Positions 6,678 to 13,659 of a stretch of 18,345 bases of DNA are shown here, in pieces. The notes below the pieces were generated by a model. The model searched no databases and was not told the DNA's origin. It was given only the letters and a program-made list of their open reading frames with translations. Source of the stretch: Gallicola sp. Lineage in GTDB: Bacteria > Bacillota > Clostridia > Tissierellales > Peptoniphilaceae. Made by a program: the position numbers and the translations under genes. Position 1 is the first letter of the stretch, and each line of letters begins with the position of its first letter. The DNA is taken from assembly GCA_012798975.1 (NCBI GenBank), contig JAAZME010000162.1:1-18345 (forward strand), given 5' to 3'.

Positions 6678-7250
6678 ATGGCAGGATCACATATGATTGC
6701 AGAGAACAGCAGAAAAGTTGTGCCTTATGGTAGAATTAGAACAGTTTCAGTATTTACGGATATCGATAATTCTGATTCAAAATTCAACTATGAATTTTTC
6801 TTTGAGGTAAATCCATATTCTCGTTTCGTTATCAGCGCAGAAGGAAATTCTAAAGAAGAAGTAGTTTCTGATATCGAAAAACAAATGGATGAATACTATA
6901 ATAATATTCCAGTTTGGAGCCAAACTTGTTTTGATATTCTTAATGATAACGAAGAACCGGAAGTAGAATTGGTGTCAAGAAGAGATCTTAACGGTAAAAT
7001 CTATTCTTTTGAAAAAGTTTTAGAAAAAGATAATGTGGAACTTTTCAAAGGAAATGTTAAGGAAGATCTATATTCTAAATATTATTTTGAAATCAAATTA
7101 GAAGATGGTGGAAAAATCAGTATTTATTCGACAGGTTCCGAGGAAGAATCTTCTAAAAACCGCTTAATTAACGAGATTAACAAGTATATGGCTTATATTA
7201 AAGAAGATCTTGATTGGGCAAAAGAATATTTAAAAGAAGATGCTAAATAA
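6678..7250 (+). CDS. Unrecognised 190-residue soluble protein
   Basis: The likely start is ATG 6678, because AAGGGG lies 9 nt upstream; an in-frame ATG at 6660 lies before that RBS and would add six residues. The protein is acidic, lacks a signal peptide and membrane helices, and alternates beta-rich segments (TVSVFTDID, NYEFFFEV, FVISAEG; later YYFEIKL, KISIYST) with helical ends. The two halves look alike: each has an aromatic-rich strand, then a Gly- and Ser-containing turn followed by a Glu/Lys helix with Asp/Glu-x-x-x-Lys spacing (SKEEVVSDIEKQMDEYYNN; SSKNRLINEINKYMAYI). This suggests an internal duplication of about 95 residues. It has its own promoter and a strong terminator, so it may be a single-gene unit. 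No family recognised. Confidence 0.8.
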   Translation: MAGSHMIAENSRKVVPYGRIRTVSVFTDIDNSDSKFNYEFFFEVNPYSRFVISAEGNSKEEVVSDIEKQMDEYYNNIPVWSQTCFDILNDNEEPEVELVSRRDLNGKIYSFEKVLEKDNVELFKGNVKEDLYSKYYFEIKLEDGGKISIYSTGSEEESSKNRLINEINKYMAYIKEDLDWAKEYLKEDAK

Positions 7251-7257
7251 AATTTTT

Positions 7258-7287
7258 AAATCCAATGGGAAGCCATTGGATTTTTTT
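7258..7287 (+). terminator. Strong Rho-independent terminator
   Basis: A perfect 11-bp stem (7258-7268 with 7273-7283, GAAG loop) runs into a T-tract to 7287. It ends the 190-residue gene, but sits only 12 bp before the ATG of the next gene on the same strand, with the RBS GGAGGTGA directly after the T-tract. Confidence 0.9.
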
Positions 7288-7299
7288 GGGAGGTGAAGT

Positions 7300-8382
7300 A
7301 TGAAATATAGATGCGGAAAATGCGGACATGAGGAAGAGGTCAGTACAAAATCCTTTCAGTGCGAATGCGGCGGGTTGTGGATATTGGAATATGAGCCTAT
7401 TCTAAAAAAAGAGGATATAGATCGAAATGTATGGAATCAATTTCGATACCATAGGTTTATGGCGTTAGAGGGAGAAGAGTGGAGAGAAGTCACCTTAGGA
7501 GAAGGGAAGACGGATATTGTAAAAGACGGGGATCTTTTGTTTAAAATGGATTATATGATGCCGACATTGTCTTTTAAAGATCGTGGAGCAGCAGCCTTGA
7601 TAGCCCATTGCAAAAGGTTGGGGATAGAAGAAGTGATTCAGGATAGCAGCGGTAATGCGGGCAATAGTATCGCAGCCTATGCTGCAAAAGCCGGTATACA
7701 ATGCAATATCTTTGTTCCAGAAGGGACTTCTCCAAAGAAAATAGAAATGATTGAAAGCCATGGAGCAAAAGTTGATATCATACCGGGCTCCAGAGATCAT
7801 TGCGCAGAAGCGGCTCGGGAAAAAGCAGAAAAGGAACAGATCTTTTATGCAAGCCATGTATATAATCCTTTCTTTTATGAAGGAACGAAAACATATATCT
7901 ATGAAGTTTTCGAGCAGTTAAAGCGGATTCCAGACAATATTATGATTCCTGTAGGAAACGGAACACTGTTTTTAGGGATTATGAAAGGATTAGAAGATTT
8001 AAAAAGAAGCAGCTTGATTGAAAAAATGCCGAAAATCTACGCTGTGCAAAGCGAAGGCTGCAATCCTCTTGAAAGGGCTGCAAAAGAAGGGCTGAATGCT
8101 CCGGCTAAAATCATTCCTAAAAAAACAAAAGCAGAAGGGATCGCTATCGGAATTCCTTTAAGAGGGGAAGAGATTTTAAAATATGCGAAAAAGCATCAGG
8201 TGCAGTTTTTAACGGTTTCCGAGAATATTATCGGCAAAGCACAGTCTCTTTTAGCACAAAAAGGAACTTATACAGAACCGACTACAGCTGCGGTATACGG
8301 AGCCTATTTAGAACATCAGAAAGAATTTGAAATCGGTGAATGTTTAATCTCCCTTTGCGGTGCGGGATTAAAAGGGAAATAA
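7300..8382 (+). CDS. Threonine synthase-like pyridoxal-phosphate enzyme
   Basis: 360 residues of the fold-type II PLP family. An N-terminal zinc-ribbon-like element (Cys5, Cys8, Cys21, Cys23) is typical of the ThrC branch. The PLP lysine is Lys93 in SFKDRG, the phosphate-binding loop SSGNAGNS lies at about 116-123, and the cofactor-binding PVGNGT loop at about 225 matches the family. Threonine synthase converts O-phosphohomoserine to threonine and phosphate. No homoserine kinase or dehydrogenase gene is nearby, so it could be a paralogue with another substrate, for example a diaminopropionate- or cysteate-type enzyme. RBS GGAGGTGA is strong. No promoter is seen between the terminator at 7258-7287 and the ATG, so expression may rely on read-through. 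Confidence 0.75.
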   Translation: MKYRCGKCGHEEEVSTKSFQCECGGLWILEYEPILKKEDIDRNVWNQFRYHRFMALEGEEWREVTLGEGKTDIVKDGDLLFKMDYMMPTLSFKDRGAAALIAHCKRLGIEEVIQDSSGNAGNSIAAYAAKAGIQCNIFVPEGTSPKKIEMIESHGAKVDIIPGSRDHCAEAAREKAEKEQIFYASHVYNPFFYEGTKTYIYEVFEQLKRIPDNIMIPVGNGTLFLGIMKGLEDLKRSSLIEKMPKIYAVQSEGCNPLERAAKEGLNAPAKIIPKKTKAEGIAIGIPLRGEEILKYAKKHQVQFLTVSENIIGKAQSLLAQKGTYTEPTTAAVYGAYLEHQKEFEIGECLISLCGAGLKGK

Positions 8383-8383
8383 T

Positions 8384-8746
8384 ATGAATGTTTTATTAGA
8401 GCTGGGAAATATTTTTAGAATTGGGGCTTTTGTATTGTATGGGCTGATGACCTTTGAGAAAAAAGTATTGTTCTTTCGAAATGACCGTATCTATTTTATA
8501 GGGATATGCATTTTAAGCGGTTTTGGTTTTTTTCCTTCCATAGTGAGGATACTTCCCTTCGTTAATTAGCAGGGAATACGAGGAGTGTTGGGGATTGTAT
8601 TGGGGATGCTTTTTTTAGGACTTCTTGTAATCGGTTTTTCTAAATGGAATAAAAAAGATTTCGACGGATACAATCATCTTGCTGCAATGATCCTTTTTAT
8701 TCTAATGGTTCAATGGTTCCTCCTGACTTCTGCAGCCAATACCTGA
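8384..8746 (+). pseudogene. Small four-helix membrane protein interrupted by an in-frame TAG
   Basis: An ATG at 8384, one base after the preceding stop, opens a 61-codon frame that ends at TAG 8567-8569. The same frame then runs on for 58 more codons to TGA 8744-8746. The first part holds two membrane helices (about 8-23 and 37-58); the continuation holds two more (about 68-85 and 97-115) separated by a charged loop (SKWNKKDFDGYN). The composition is the same on both sides of the TAG. No well-placed RBS precedes a start codon for the second part: GAGGAG at 8580-8585 touches the possible GTG at 8585. I therefore read it as one 120-codon gene with a nonsense mutation, though termination at TAG giving a two-helix protein, or read-through, cannot be excluded. 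Family not recognised. Confidence 0.6.
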
Positions 8747-8778
8747 GGCGGCAGTGTCTGCTGGCAGTAGAAATGAGA

Positions 8779-8828
8779 GGGAAATCAGCATTAAGGCGTT
8801 ATATTGTTTTGCTGATTTCCCTTATTTT
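8779..8828 (+). terminator. Terminator-like hairpin that also holds the -35 box of the pilus promoter
   Basis: GGGAAATCAGCA (8779-8790) pairs perfectly with TGCTGATTTCCC (8810-8821), 12 bp around a 19-nt loop, followed by TTATTTT. It lies downstream of the thr-like gene and the small membrane gene. The tail is imperfect, so its strength is uncertain. Confidence 0.65.
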
Positions 8829-8837
8829 GGATATAAT
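8809..8837 (+). promoter_or_regulatory. Sigma-A promoter of the pilus operon
   Basis: TTGCTG (8809-8814) and a perfect TATAAT (8832-8837) are 17 bp apart. The predicted start near 8844 gives a leader of about 77 nt before the GTG at 8921. The -35 box is part of the 3' arm of the hairpin at 8779-8821. Confidence 0.7.
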
Positions 8838-8920
8838 ATTAGAAACAGTTTATCTTGTGAATAATTAAAGAAAGTGGGTAAAAAATAACTGTAGTATTAT
8901 CTTAAAAAGTAGGTGATTTT

Positions 8921-10117
8921 GTGTTTGCTAAAAGAGAAACTGTAGAGGAAAAGGCGGAAAGTTCGCTAAATATTCCCGGATTGTTAGAGACCATTATAGT
9001 CTCAGGGATAGAACAGCAGGCATCGGATATTCATTTTGAAATGTATCAAAACAGGCTTCGAATCCGTTTTCGGATAGATGGCAAATTGTACAATCACCTT
9101 TTGATGGAAAAAGAATATCATTCAGGAATCATCGCTAGAATAAAAATTCTGTCCGGTATGGATATAGCTGAAAAACGTTTACCTCAGGACGGGAGATATA
9201 CCTTTGAGATAGAAGGACGGGAAGTCGACATGAGAGTTTCTTCTATACCGGCAATAGCCGGCGAAAAAATTGTAATTCGAATTCTCGATCCTATAAAATT
9301 TCAAAGATCCATAGAGGATTTAGGAATTACTAAAGAGGATGGCAGGCAGATAGAAGAACTTTTGCGATATGAAAATGGCATTGTCATTTTAGCAGGTCCT
9401 ACTGGATGCGGAAAGACAACTACACTTTATTCACTTATTAGAGAACTCAATCAAGAAGAAGTTAATATCGTAACAATAGAAAACCCCGTAGAGTATAAAA
9501 TGGATGGTATTAATCAAATTCAAGTTCATGAAGAGATCGGGCTGACATTTAGCAGTACCCTTCGTTCTGTTTTAAGGCAGGATCCTGAAATAATTATGGT
9601 CGGGGAGATTCGAGATTTAGAAACGGCTCAAATTGCTATTCGAGCGGCGATAACAGGTCATAAAATTTTTACAACTGTGCATACAAACGATTCCTATTCT
9701 ACAATTGTACGACTTTTAGATATGGGAATTGAAGCGTACTTATTAAAATCAAGTATCAATGGTATTATTTCGCAGCGCCTTGTAAGAAAGCTCTGTCCCT
9801 ATTGTAAAGTCCAAGAAGAACCGAATATAAAAGAACAGCAGTTGTTAAAAAAATTCGGGAAAACAGGATCTGTTTATAGAGCTGTCGGCTGCGACAGATG
9901 TCATGGCGGTTATAAAGGACGGGAAGCGATTATGGAAATCCTTCCTATAGATCAGGATTTTATGGATTTAATTCATGAAAAGACCGACAGCAAGTCTCTT
10001 CGAACCTTAGGAAAGAAGAAGGGTATCCGTTCGTTGTTGGACAAAGGAATGGATTATGTTTTAGAGGGAAGAACCACGGTAGAGGAAGTGGCAAGATTAA
10101 TGGTAGAAATGGAGTAG
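8921..10117 (+). CDS. pilB: Type IV pilus / type II secretion assembly ATPase (PilB/GspE/ComGA family)
   Basis: 398 residues from GTG 8921 (AGGTGAT at 5 nt). It is the cytoplasmic hexameric motor that drives pilin assembly. The N2D core starts at about 34 with ASDIHFE and continues with RIRFRIDGKL. Walker A GPTGCGKT is at 159-166, the Asp box follows, Walker B IIMVGEIRD is at 224-232, and the His box AITGHKIFTTVHTND comes next. The zinc-binding tetracysteine motif is Cys292, Cys295, Cys324 and Cys327, a mark of PilB/GspE rather than PilT. It lacks the long N-terminal MshEN-type domain of most PilB proteins (about 560 residues), so in size it is closer to ComGA, although ComGA often lacks the cysteines. 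The PilC gene follows after 3 bp. No retraction ATPase is in this window. Confidence 0.92.
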   Translation: MFAKRETVEEKAESSLNIPGLLETIIVSGIEQQASDIHFEMYQNRLRIRFRIDGKLYNHLLMEKEYHSGIIARIKILSGMDIAEKRLPQDGRYTFEIEGREVDMRVSSIPAIAGEKIVIRILDPIKFQRSIEDLGITKEDGRQIEELLRYENGIVILAGPTGCGKTTTLYSLIRELNQEEVNIVTIENPVEYKMDGINQIQVHEEIGLTFSSTLRSVLRQDPEIIMVGEIRDLETAQIAIRAAITGHKIFTTVHTNDSYSTIVRLLDMGIEAYLLKSSINGIISQRLVRKLCPYCKVQEEPNIKEQQLLKKFGKTGSVYRAVGCDRCHGGYKGREAIMEILPIDQDFMDLIHEKTDSKSLRTLGKKKGIRSLLDKGMDYVLEGRTTVEEVARLMVEME

Positions 10118-10120
10118 GTT

Positions 10121-11209
10121 ATGGATATTCAAAGAAGTTCTATTCAAAAACTTCTGAACACAGAAATTTCCTTCGGGATAAATCGAAAACAGCTCAGTAT
10201 TTTTCTCCGCCAGTTTTCGGCGCTCTTAAAGGCGAAAGTAAGTGTAGATGAGGCCCTTGCACTTCTAAGTTCTCAAAAAGAACTAAAATCGCTGCAAAAG
10301 ATATTAACAAATGTACATAAGAAAATATTAGAAGGAGAAAGTCTTTCAATTGCGTTCCAAGGTGAAAAAATATCGGGCTCTTTATTTCTTTCTATGATTC
10401 GTGCAGGGGAAGAAACGGGAAGATTATCTGTAGTACTAGAGCAGCTGTCTTATTATTATGAAAGAGAATACGAAATGAAACAAAAGATAAGCCAAGCATT
10501 GGCTTATCCTATTATTTTATTAGGCACTTTGTTTTTAGTGTTGTTTTTTTTATTCCAAAATGTACTGCCTACATTTGTGAATTTATTTGAAGATACTGGA
10601 AATAATCTTCCCATATCAACACGGATATTAATAGATATAAGTTCGTTTTTTAACCATTACGGTATATTTCTTATAGCGATATTTGCTGTGCTGATTATGA
10701 TTGCAGCGATATTGTTGAGAAATAAGAGGTACAGACAGAAGACGGATAGAATAATCTTTTTTATCCCATTTATTTCAAAATATCTTATTCAAATCCAAAC
10801 AGGCCATATGGTTAGAACCTTGTCCATTTTAAATAAAAACGCGATTCCTTTCTTAGAGTCTTTAAAGATTACAGCGGATGGAATATCAAATCTTCACTAT
10901 CAAGAAGAGCTGTATGGAATGATAGAGAAGATTTCAGAAGGAGAGGATATTTGGAGGACGTTCAGCGGTAAAAAAATCTTTCCGGATATTTTGGTCTCTA
11001 TGATACGGGTAGGGGAAAATACTGGAGACCTAGGCGGTATATTAGACGAAACAGCAGTGTTTTATGAGAAAGAAACAGAATATGCTTTAAAAAGCCTTGT
11101 AAGCATTTTAGAGCCAATGCTGATTATAATGATGGCAGTTGTGATCGGATACATCGTCATTGCTATCGCCACACCGATGTTTGACTTAATTAACAACTAT
11201 TCTTTCTAA
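10121..11209 (+). CDS. pilC: Inner-membrane platform protein PilC/GspF
   Basis: 362 residues with two GspF domains, about 25-145 (LSIFLRQFSALLKAKVSVDEAL) and about 225-345 (GHMVRTLSILNKNAIPFLES), each followed by the conserved MIRAGEETGRL or MIRVGENTGDL motif. Membrane helices lie at about 130-150, 183-205 and 330-353, matching the three-helix topology of the family. It anchors the ATPase to the pilus base and is thought to rotate during assembly. The start has GGAG about 6 nt upstream, within the last codons of the ATPase gene. The 57-bp gap to the pilin gene is the longest inside the cluster; it holds a small CATGA/TCATG hairpin and may allow separate control of pilin levels. Confidence 0.92.
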   Translation: MDIQRSSIQKLLNTEISFGINRKQLSIFLRQFSALLKAKVSVDEALALLSSQKELKSLQKILTNVHKKILEGESLSIAFQGEKISGSLFLSMIRAGEETGRLSVVLEQLSYYYEREYEMKQKISQALAYPIILLGTLFLVLFFLFQNVLPTFVNLFEDTGNNLPISTRILIDISSFFNHYGIFLIAIFAVLIMIAAILLRNKRYRQKTDRIIFFIPFISKYLIQIQTGHMVRTLSILNKNAIPFLESLKITADGISNLHYQEELYGMIEKISEGEDIWRTFSGKKIFPDILVSMIRVGENTGDLGGILDETAVFYEKETEYALKSLVSILEPMLIIMMAVVIGYIVIAIATPMFDLINNYSF

Positions 11210-11266
11210 AAATAACATGATTTTTCATGATGATATAGATAATATTATGAAGGAGGAAATTATGAT

Positions 11267-11665
11267 ATGAAAGCAGCAGTTTTAAAAAGGAAGAAAAGAG
11301 GATTTACGCTTATTGAATTAATCGTAGTGATAGCTATTCTTGCGATCCTTGCAGCTATTGCCATCCCGAGATACAACGAATCGAGAGCAAAATCAGCAAC
11401 AACAGCTCATAATTCTAATGTTCGGATTTTAGAAGGCGCAGCACAGAATTACATAGCGAATGAAGGAGCCAAGGAAGAAACATGGGTGACTGGTTCAGAA
11501 GCAGGGGGAAAGATCAAAGAATATGTAGACAAACCAGAAGAGATTAAGGTGCCAAAAGGAGCAAAAAATAATGATAAAACCGATGTCACACCTGATTATT
11601 ATACAGTGGAAATTGAGGCAGATGGTACAGTCAATGTTACTCCAGCGGCAGTAGCGCTTGATTAA
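11267..11665 (+). CDS. pilA: Major type IV pilin / GspG-like prepilin
   Basis: 132 residues. The class III signal is KRKKRG followed by FTLIE: cleavage is after Gly12, Phe13 would be N-methylated, and Glu17 is the conserved +5 residue. A hydrophobic helix (about 15-36) continues into the alpha1-C spine. The mature globular part is small (about 95 residues), Lys/Glu-rich and lacks cysteines, so no disulfide-bounded D-region. The ATG at 11267 has GAAGGAGG, the best RBS of the cluster; an overlapping ATG at 11262 runs into a stop after two codons. The strong RBS and its place after the longest intergenic gap fit the most abundant subunit. The short size is also compatible with a GspG-type pseudopilin. 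Confidence 0.9.
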   Translation: MKAAVLKRKKRGFTLIELIVVIAILAILAAIAIPRYNESRAKSATTAHNSNVRILEGAAQNYIANEGAKEETWVTGSEAGGKIKEYVDKPEEIKVPKGAKNNDKTDVTPDYYTVEIEADGTVNVTPAAVALD

Positions 11666-11666
11666 T

Positions 11667-12395
11667 ATGATTTATCTTATCGCTTTTACTTTTGGACTTA
11701 TTTGGGGCAGTTTTTTCAATGTCTATGTATCGAGAAGGATTGCAGGAGAATCTCTCCTGTGGCCTCCTTCTCATTGCGATAATTGCGGAAGAAAACTTTA
11801 TGGATGGCAGCTGGTACCAGTCTTGGGATATGTATTTCAACAAGGGAAATGCAGATTTTGCGGCAGTACAATCCCTCTAGAATATACAGTCTTTGAAATG
11901 ATTCATGGTGTTATGGCAGTACTGTTATTCCTCTATTATCCAATAGCAGAAGGACTGCTATATTTTTTTAGTATCAGTGTTTTAGTTGCCATGGCTCGGA
12001 TCGATTACACATCAGGAGAAGTTTATTTACAGGATCTGGTAATTTTATGTCTGCTTTTTGTTTTACAAGGGATAATGAAAGAGGTTAGCTGGGTAAAAAT
12101 GGCAGTCTTTATATCGCTGTTTCTATTATCCTTCTTTATACTTCAAAAAGAAAAATATATCGGAACAGGGGATATCTCAATATTTATCTTAATCGGAATG
12201 AATATGACATTATTAGAAGGATTTGGTTTTTTTCTGCTCTTTTCCATACTAGGGGGGATTGTTGGATTGTTTCTTTTGATGAAGGGGAAAGACCGGAAAG
12301 ATGAAATTCCCCTTGTTCCAATAATAACCGCAGCTTACATTTTGTATCTGCCATTAAATATTCCGATTTATTATTTTTTGGGGTGGGGGTTATGA
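11667..12395 (+). CDS. pilD: Prepilin peptidase / N-methyltransferase (PilD/GspO)
   Basis: 242 residues from ATG 11667, immediately after the pilin stop; a TTG at 11658 would add three residues. There is no clear RBS, so translation is probably coupled to the pilin gene. The N-terminal methyltransferase domain keeps GSFxNV (about 15-20) and the zinc CxxC pairs Cys37/Cys40 and Cys62/Cys65. The aspartic peptidase residues are Asp113 (in RIDYTSGE) and Asp169 in the GTGD motif. Several membrane helices fill the C-terminal half. It removes the leader peptides of the pilins and methylates the new N-terminus. Its TGA overlaps the next ATG (ATGA). Confidence 0.92.
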   Translation: MIYLIAFTFGLIWGSFFNVYVSRRIAGESLLWPPSHCDNCGRKLYGWQLVPVLGYVFQQGKCRFCGSTIPLEYTVFEMIHGVMAVLLFLYYPIAEGLLYFFSISVLVAMARIDYTSGEVYLQDLVILCLLFVLQGIMKEVSWVKMAVFISLFLLSFFILQKEKYIGTGDISIFILIGMNMTLLEGFGFFLLFSILGGIVGLFLLMKGKDRKDEIPLVPIITAAYILYLPLNIPIYYFLGWGL

Positions 12396-12805
12396 AAAAA
12401 GGCTTTACATTATTAGAACTTCTTTTAGTGATTTCTTTAATAGGAATCCTGGTATCTGTAGCCGTTATGCGTTTTGATTTCTTTACAGAAATATCCGAGA
12501 AGGTTGAGATAAGAACGATGGTTAATCAGTTAAGATTTTCCAGAAACAAAGCAATTTCATCAGGTAAAAGAACCTATGTAAATTTTACGGATGAGGGGGG
12601 TAATTTCATTGTTGTTTTATCCAGTGAGGATTTTTCAGATGGTAAAAAGTACACATATATAAGAAGAGCAAAGTCGATTGGCAAGGTTGAATTTTTAAAA
12701 AGCGGAGCGCCAGACAGAGGAGAAACTTTGATTTTTGTTGGTAAAAATAGAGAGTATGAAATAACTATACAGCCGGGAACTGGCTATATTCGTTGGAGCA
12801 AATAA
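12392..12805 (+). CDS. Minor pilin, GspH/FimT-like
   Basis: 137 residues from ATG 12392, which overlaps the peptidase stop in an ATGA and has GGTGGGGG just upstream; a GTG at 12383 would add three residues. MKKG then FTLLE is a textbook prepilin leader, with cleavage after Gly4 and Glu at +5. After the hydrophobic helix comes NQLRFSRNKAISSGKRTYVNF (about 47-67), which matches the GspH/FimT pattern of a basic helix with RxxAI, followed by a beta-rich region. In type II systems GspH sits just below the pseudopilus tip. It is the first of four consecutive pilin-like genes. Confidence 0.85.
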   Translation: MKKGFTLLELLLVISLIGILVSVAVMRFDFFTEISEKVEIRTMVNQLRFSRNKAISSGKRTYVNFTDEGGNFIVVLSSEDFSDGKKYTYIRRAKSIGKVEFLKSGAPDRGETLIFVGKNREYEITIQPGTGYIRWSK

Positions 12806-12806
12806 T

Positions 12807-13139
12807 ATGAGAAGAGGATTTACATTAACAGAAGTTTTAGTAGGTTTGTTTATATTGGGACTTATTGCTATGTTGACGCTGCCCAATATTAATAGAGCTT
12901 TAACTCTTGAAGAAGACACACATGAAAAGGTTCGGCAGATTCTGTATTTAAAATCTGTGATGGCAAGAGTTAAAGGAAATATGCTGGAGAATAGAGATCC
13001 TGAAACAGGAGTAGAAAGTCATGAAGATTTTTCTTATGATTATCGAACGGAAGAGATAGAGGGACTTAAGAAACTAACTGTCGGGGTGGTAGATGATGAA
13101 AATAAAAGAATGGAACTTGAAGTCTTTCTCCGCCGCTAA
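12807..13139 (+). CDS. Minor pilin, GspI-like
   Basis: 110 residues, start 1 bp after the previous stop with GGAGC upstream. MRRG then FTLTE: cleavage after Gly4, Glu at +5, and a hydrophobic helix (FTLTEVLVGLFILGLIAML) that resembles GspI. The remainder is short and charged, with a small beta-rich end. The assignment to the GspI position rests on size and gene order more than on specific residues. Its last 47 nt overlap the next gene in another frame, which suggests translational coupling. Confidence 0.75.
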   Translation: MRRGFTLTEVLVGLFILGLIAMLTLPNINRALTLEEDTHEKVRQILYLKSVMARVKGNMLENRDPETGVESHEDFSYDYRTEEIEGLKKLTVGVVDDENKRMELEVFLRR

Positions 13140-13659
13140 AGGCTTTACCCTGATTGAAGTATTAACGGCGATCTCCATTAGTTTTATACTGATCATGATA
13201 TTGGTTCGGCTGTTGGGGTTTTCTATTGATTTAATGGATTTTACAGTTCAAAGAGATCAGCTGCTTTTTAACGGCAGAGGAGCTGTGGATTATATCGAAA
13301 GGGAAATTAATCGTTCTTATAAGATACATAGTGTAAAGGATAAAAATCATACTTCCGGGGAGGATTTGGGATTTATATTAGAGATAAAACCTTATGGGGA
13401 AACAAAGGAAGAGAGGCAGTTTGTCTTATATACCCTAAATCGCGAAAAACTAAGAAGAAGAACATTGAAAACAGATAAACCGTTTACAGAGGCAGGCGAT
13501 ATCAACAAAGGAAATAATATTATTGCCGAAGAAATTTCCTCTCTTCAGGGAAGCTATTACGATAGCAGCCGCCATATGATCCGCCTAAATATAACAACGA
13601 CAGATAATAGGAGCTATAGCATGGAGGTGTATGTGGGAGATAAGATCAATGAAACGTAA
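13093..13659 (+). CDS. Minor pilin, GspJ/PilW-like
   Basis: 188 residues. Two adjacent ATGs (13093, 13096) follow GGTGG; either can be the start. Unlike the others it has a 17-residue leader (basic, then SAAKG) before FTLIE, with cleavage after Gly17 and Glu at +5. The long hydrophobic helix is followed by RGAVDYIEREINRSYKI, the amphipathic 'R..L.rel..A' type helix common to GspJ/PilW/ComGF, then a beta-rich domain. It begins 47 nt inside the previous gene and its end overlaps the next gene by 11 nt, so the minor pilin genes form a tightly coupled set. Confidence 0.78.
   Translation: MMKIKEWNLKSFSAAKGFTLIEVLTAISISFILIMILVRLLGFSIDLMDFTVQRDQLLFNGRGAVDYIEREINRSYKIHSVKDKNHTSGEDLGFILEIKPYGETKEERQFVLYTLNREKLRRRTLKTDKPFTEAGDINKGNNIIAEEISSLQGSYYDSSRHMIRLNITTTDNRSYSMEVYVGDKINET

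Noticed and set aside
10115..10124. TAG at the end of the ATPase gene is in frame with the ATG of the platform gene, so read-through would fuse the two.
   Set aside because: A one-in-three coincidence; both genes have normal family ends and starts, and the platform gene has its own RBS. It does not support TAG read-through.
11210..11266. Small CATGA/TCATG hairpin and TAATAT-like box between pilC and pilA, considered as a separate pilA promoter or processing site.
   Set aside because: The stem is only 5 bp and no -35 box with proper spacing was found, so it is mentioned only in the pilC entry.
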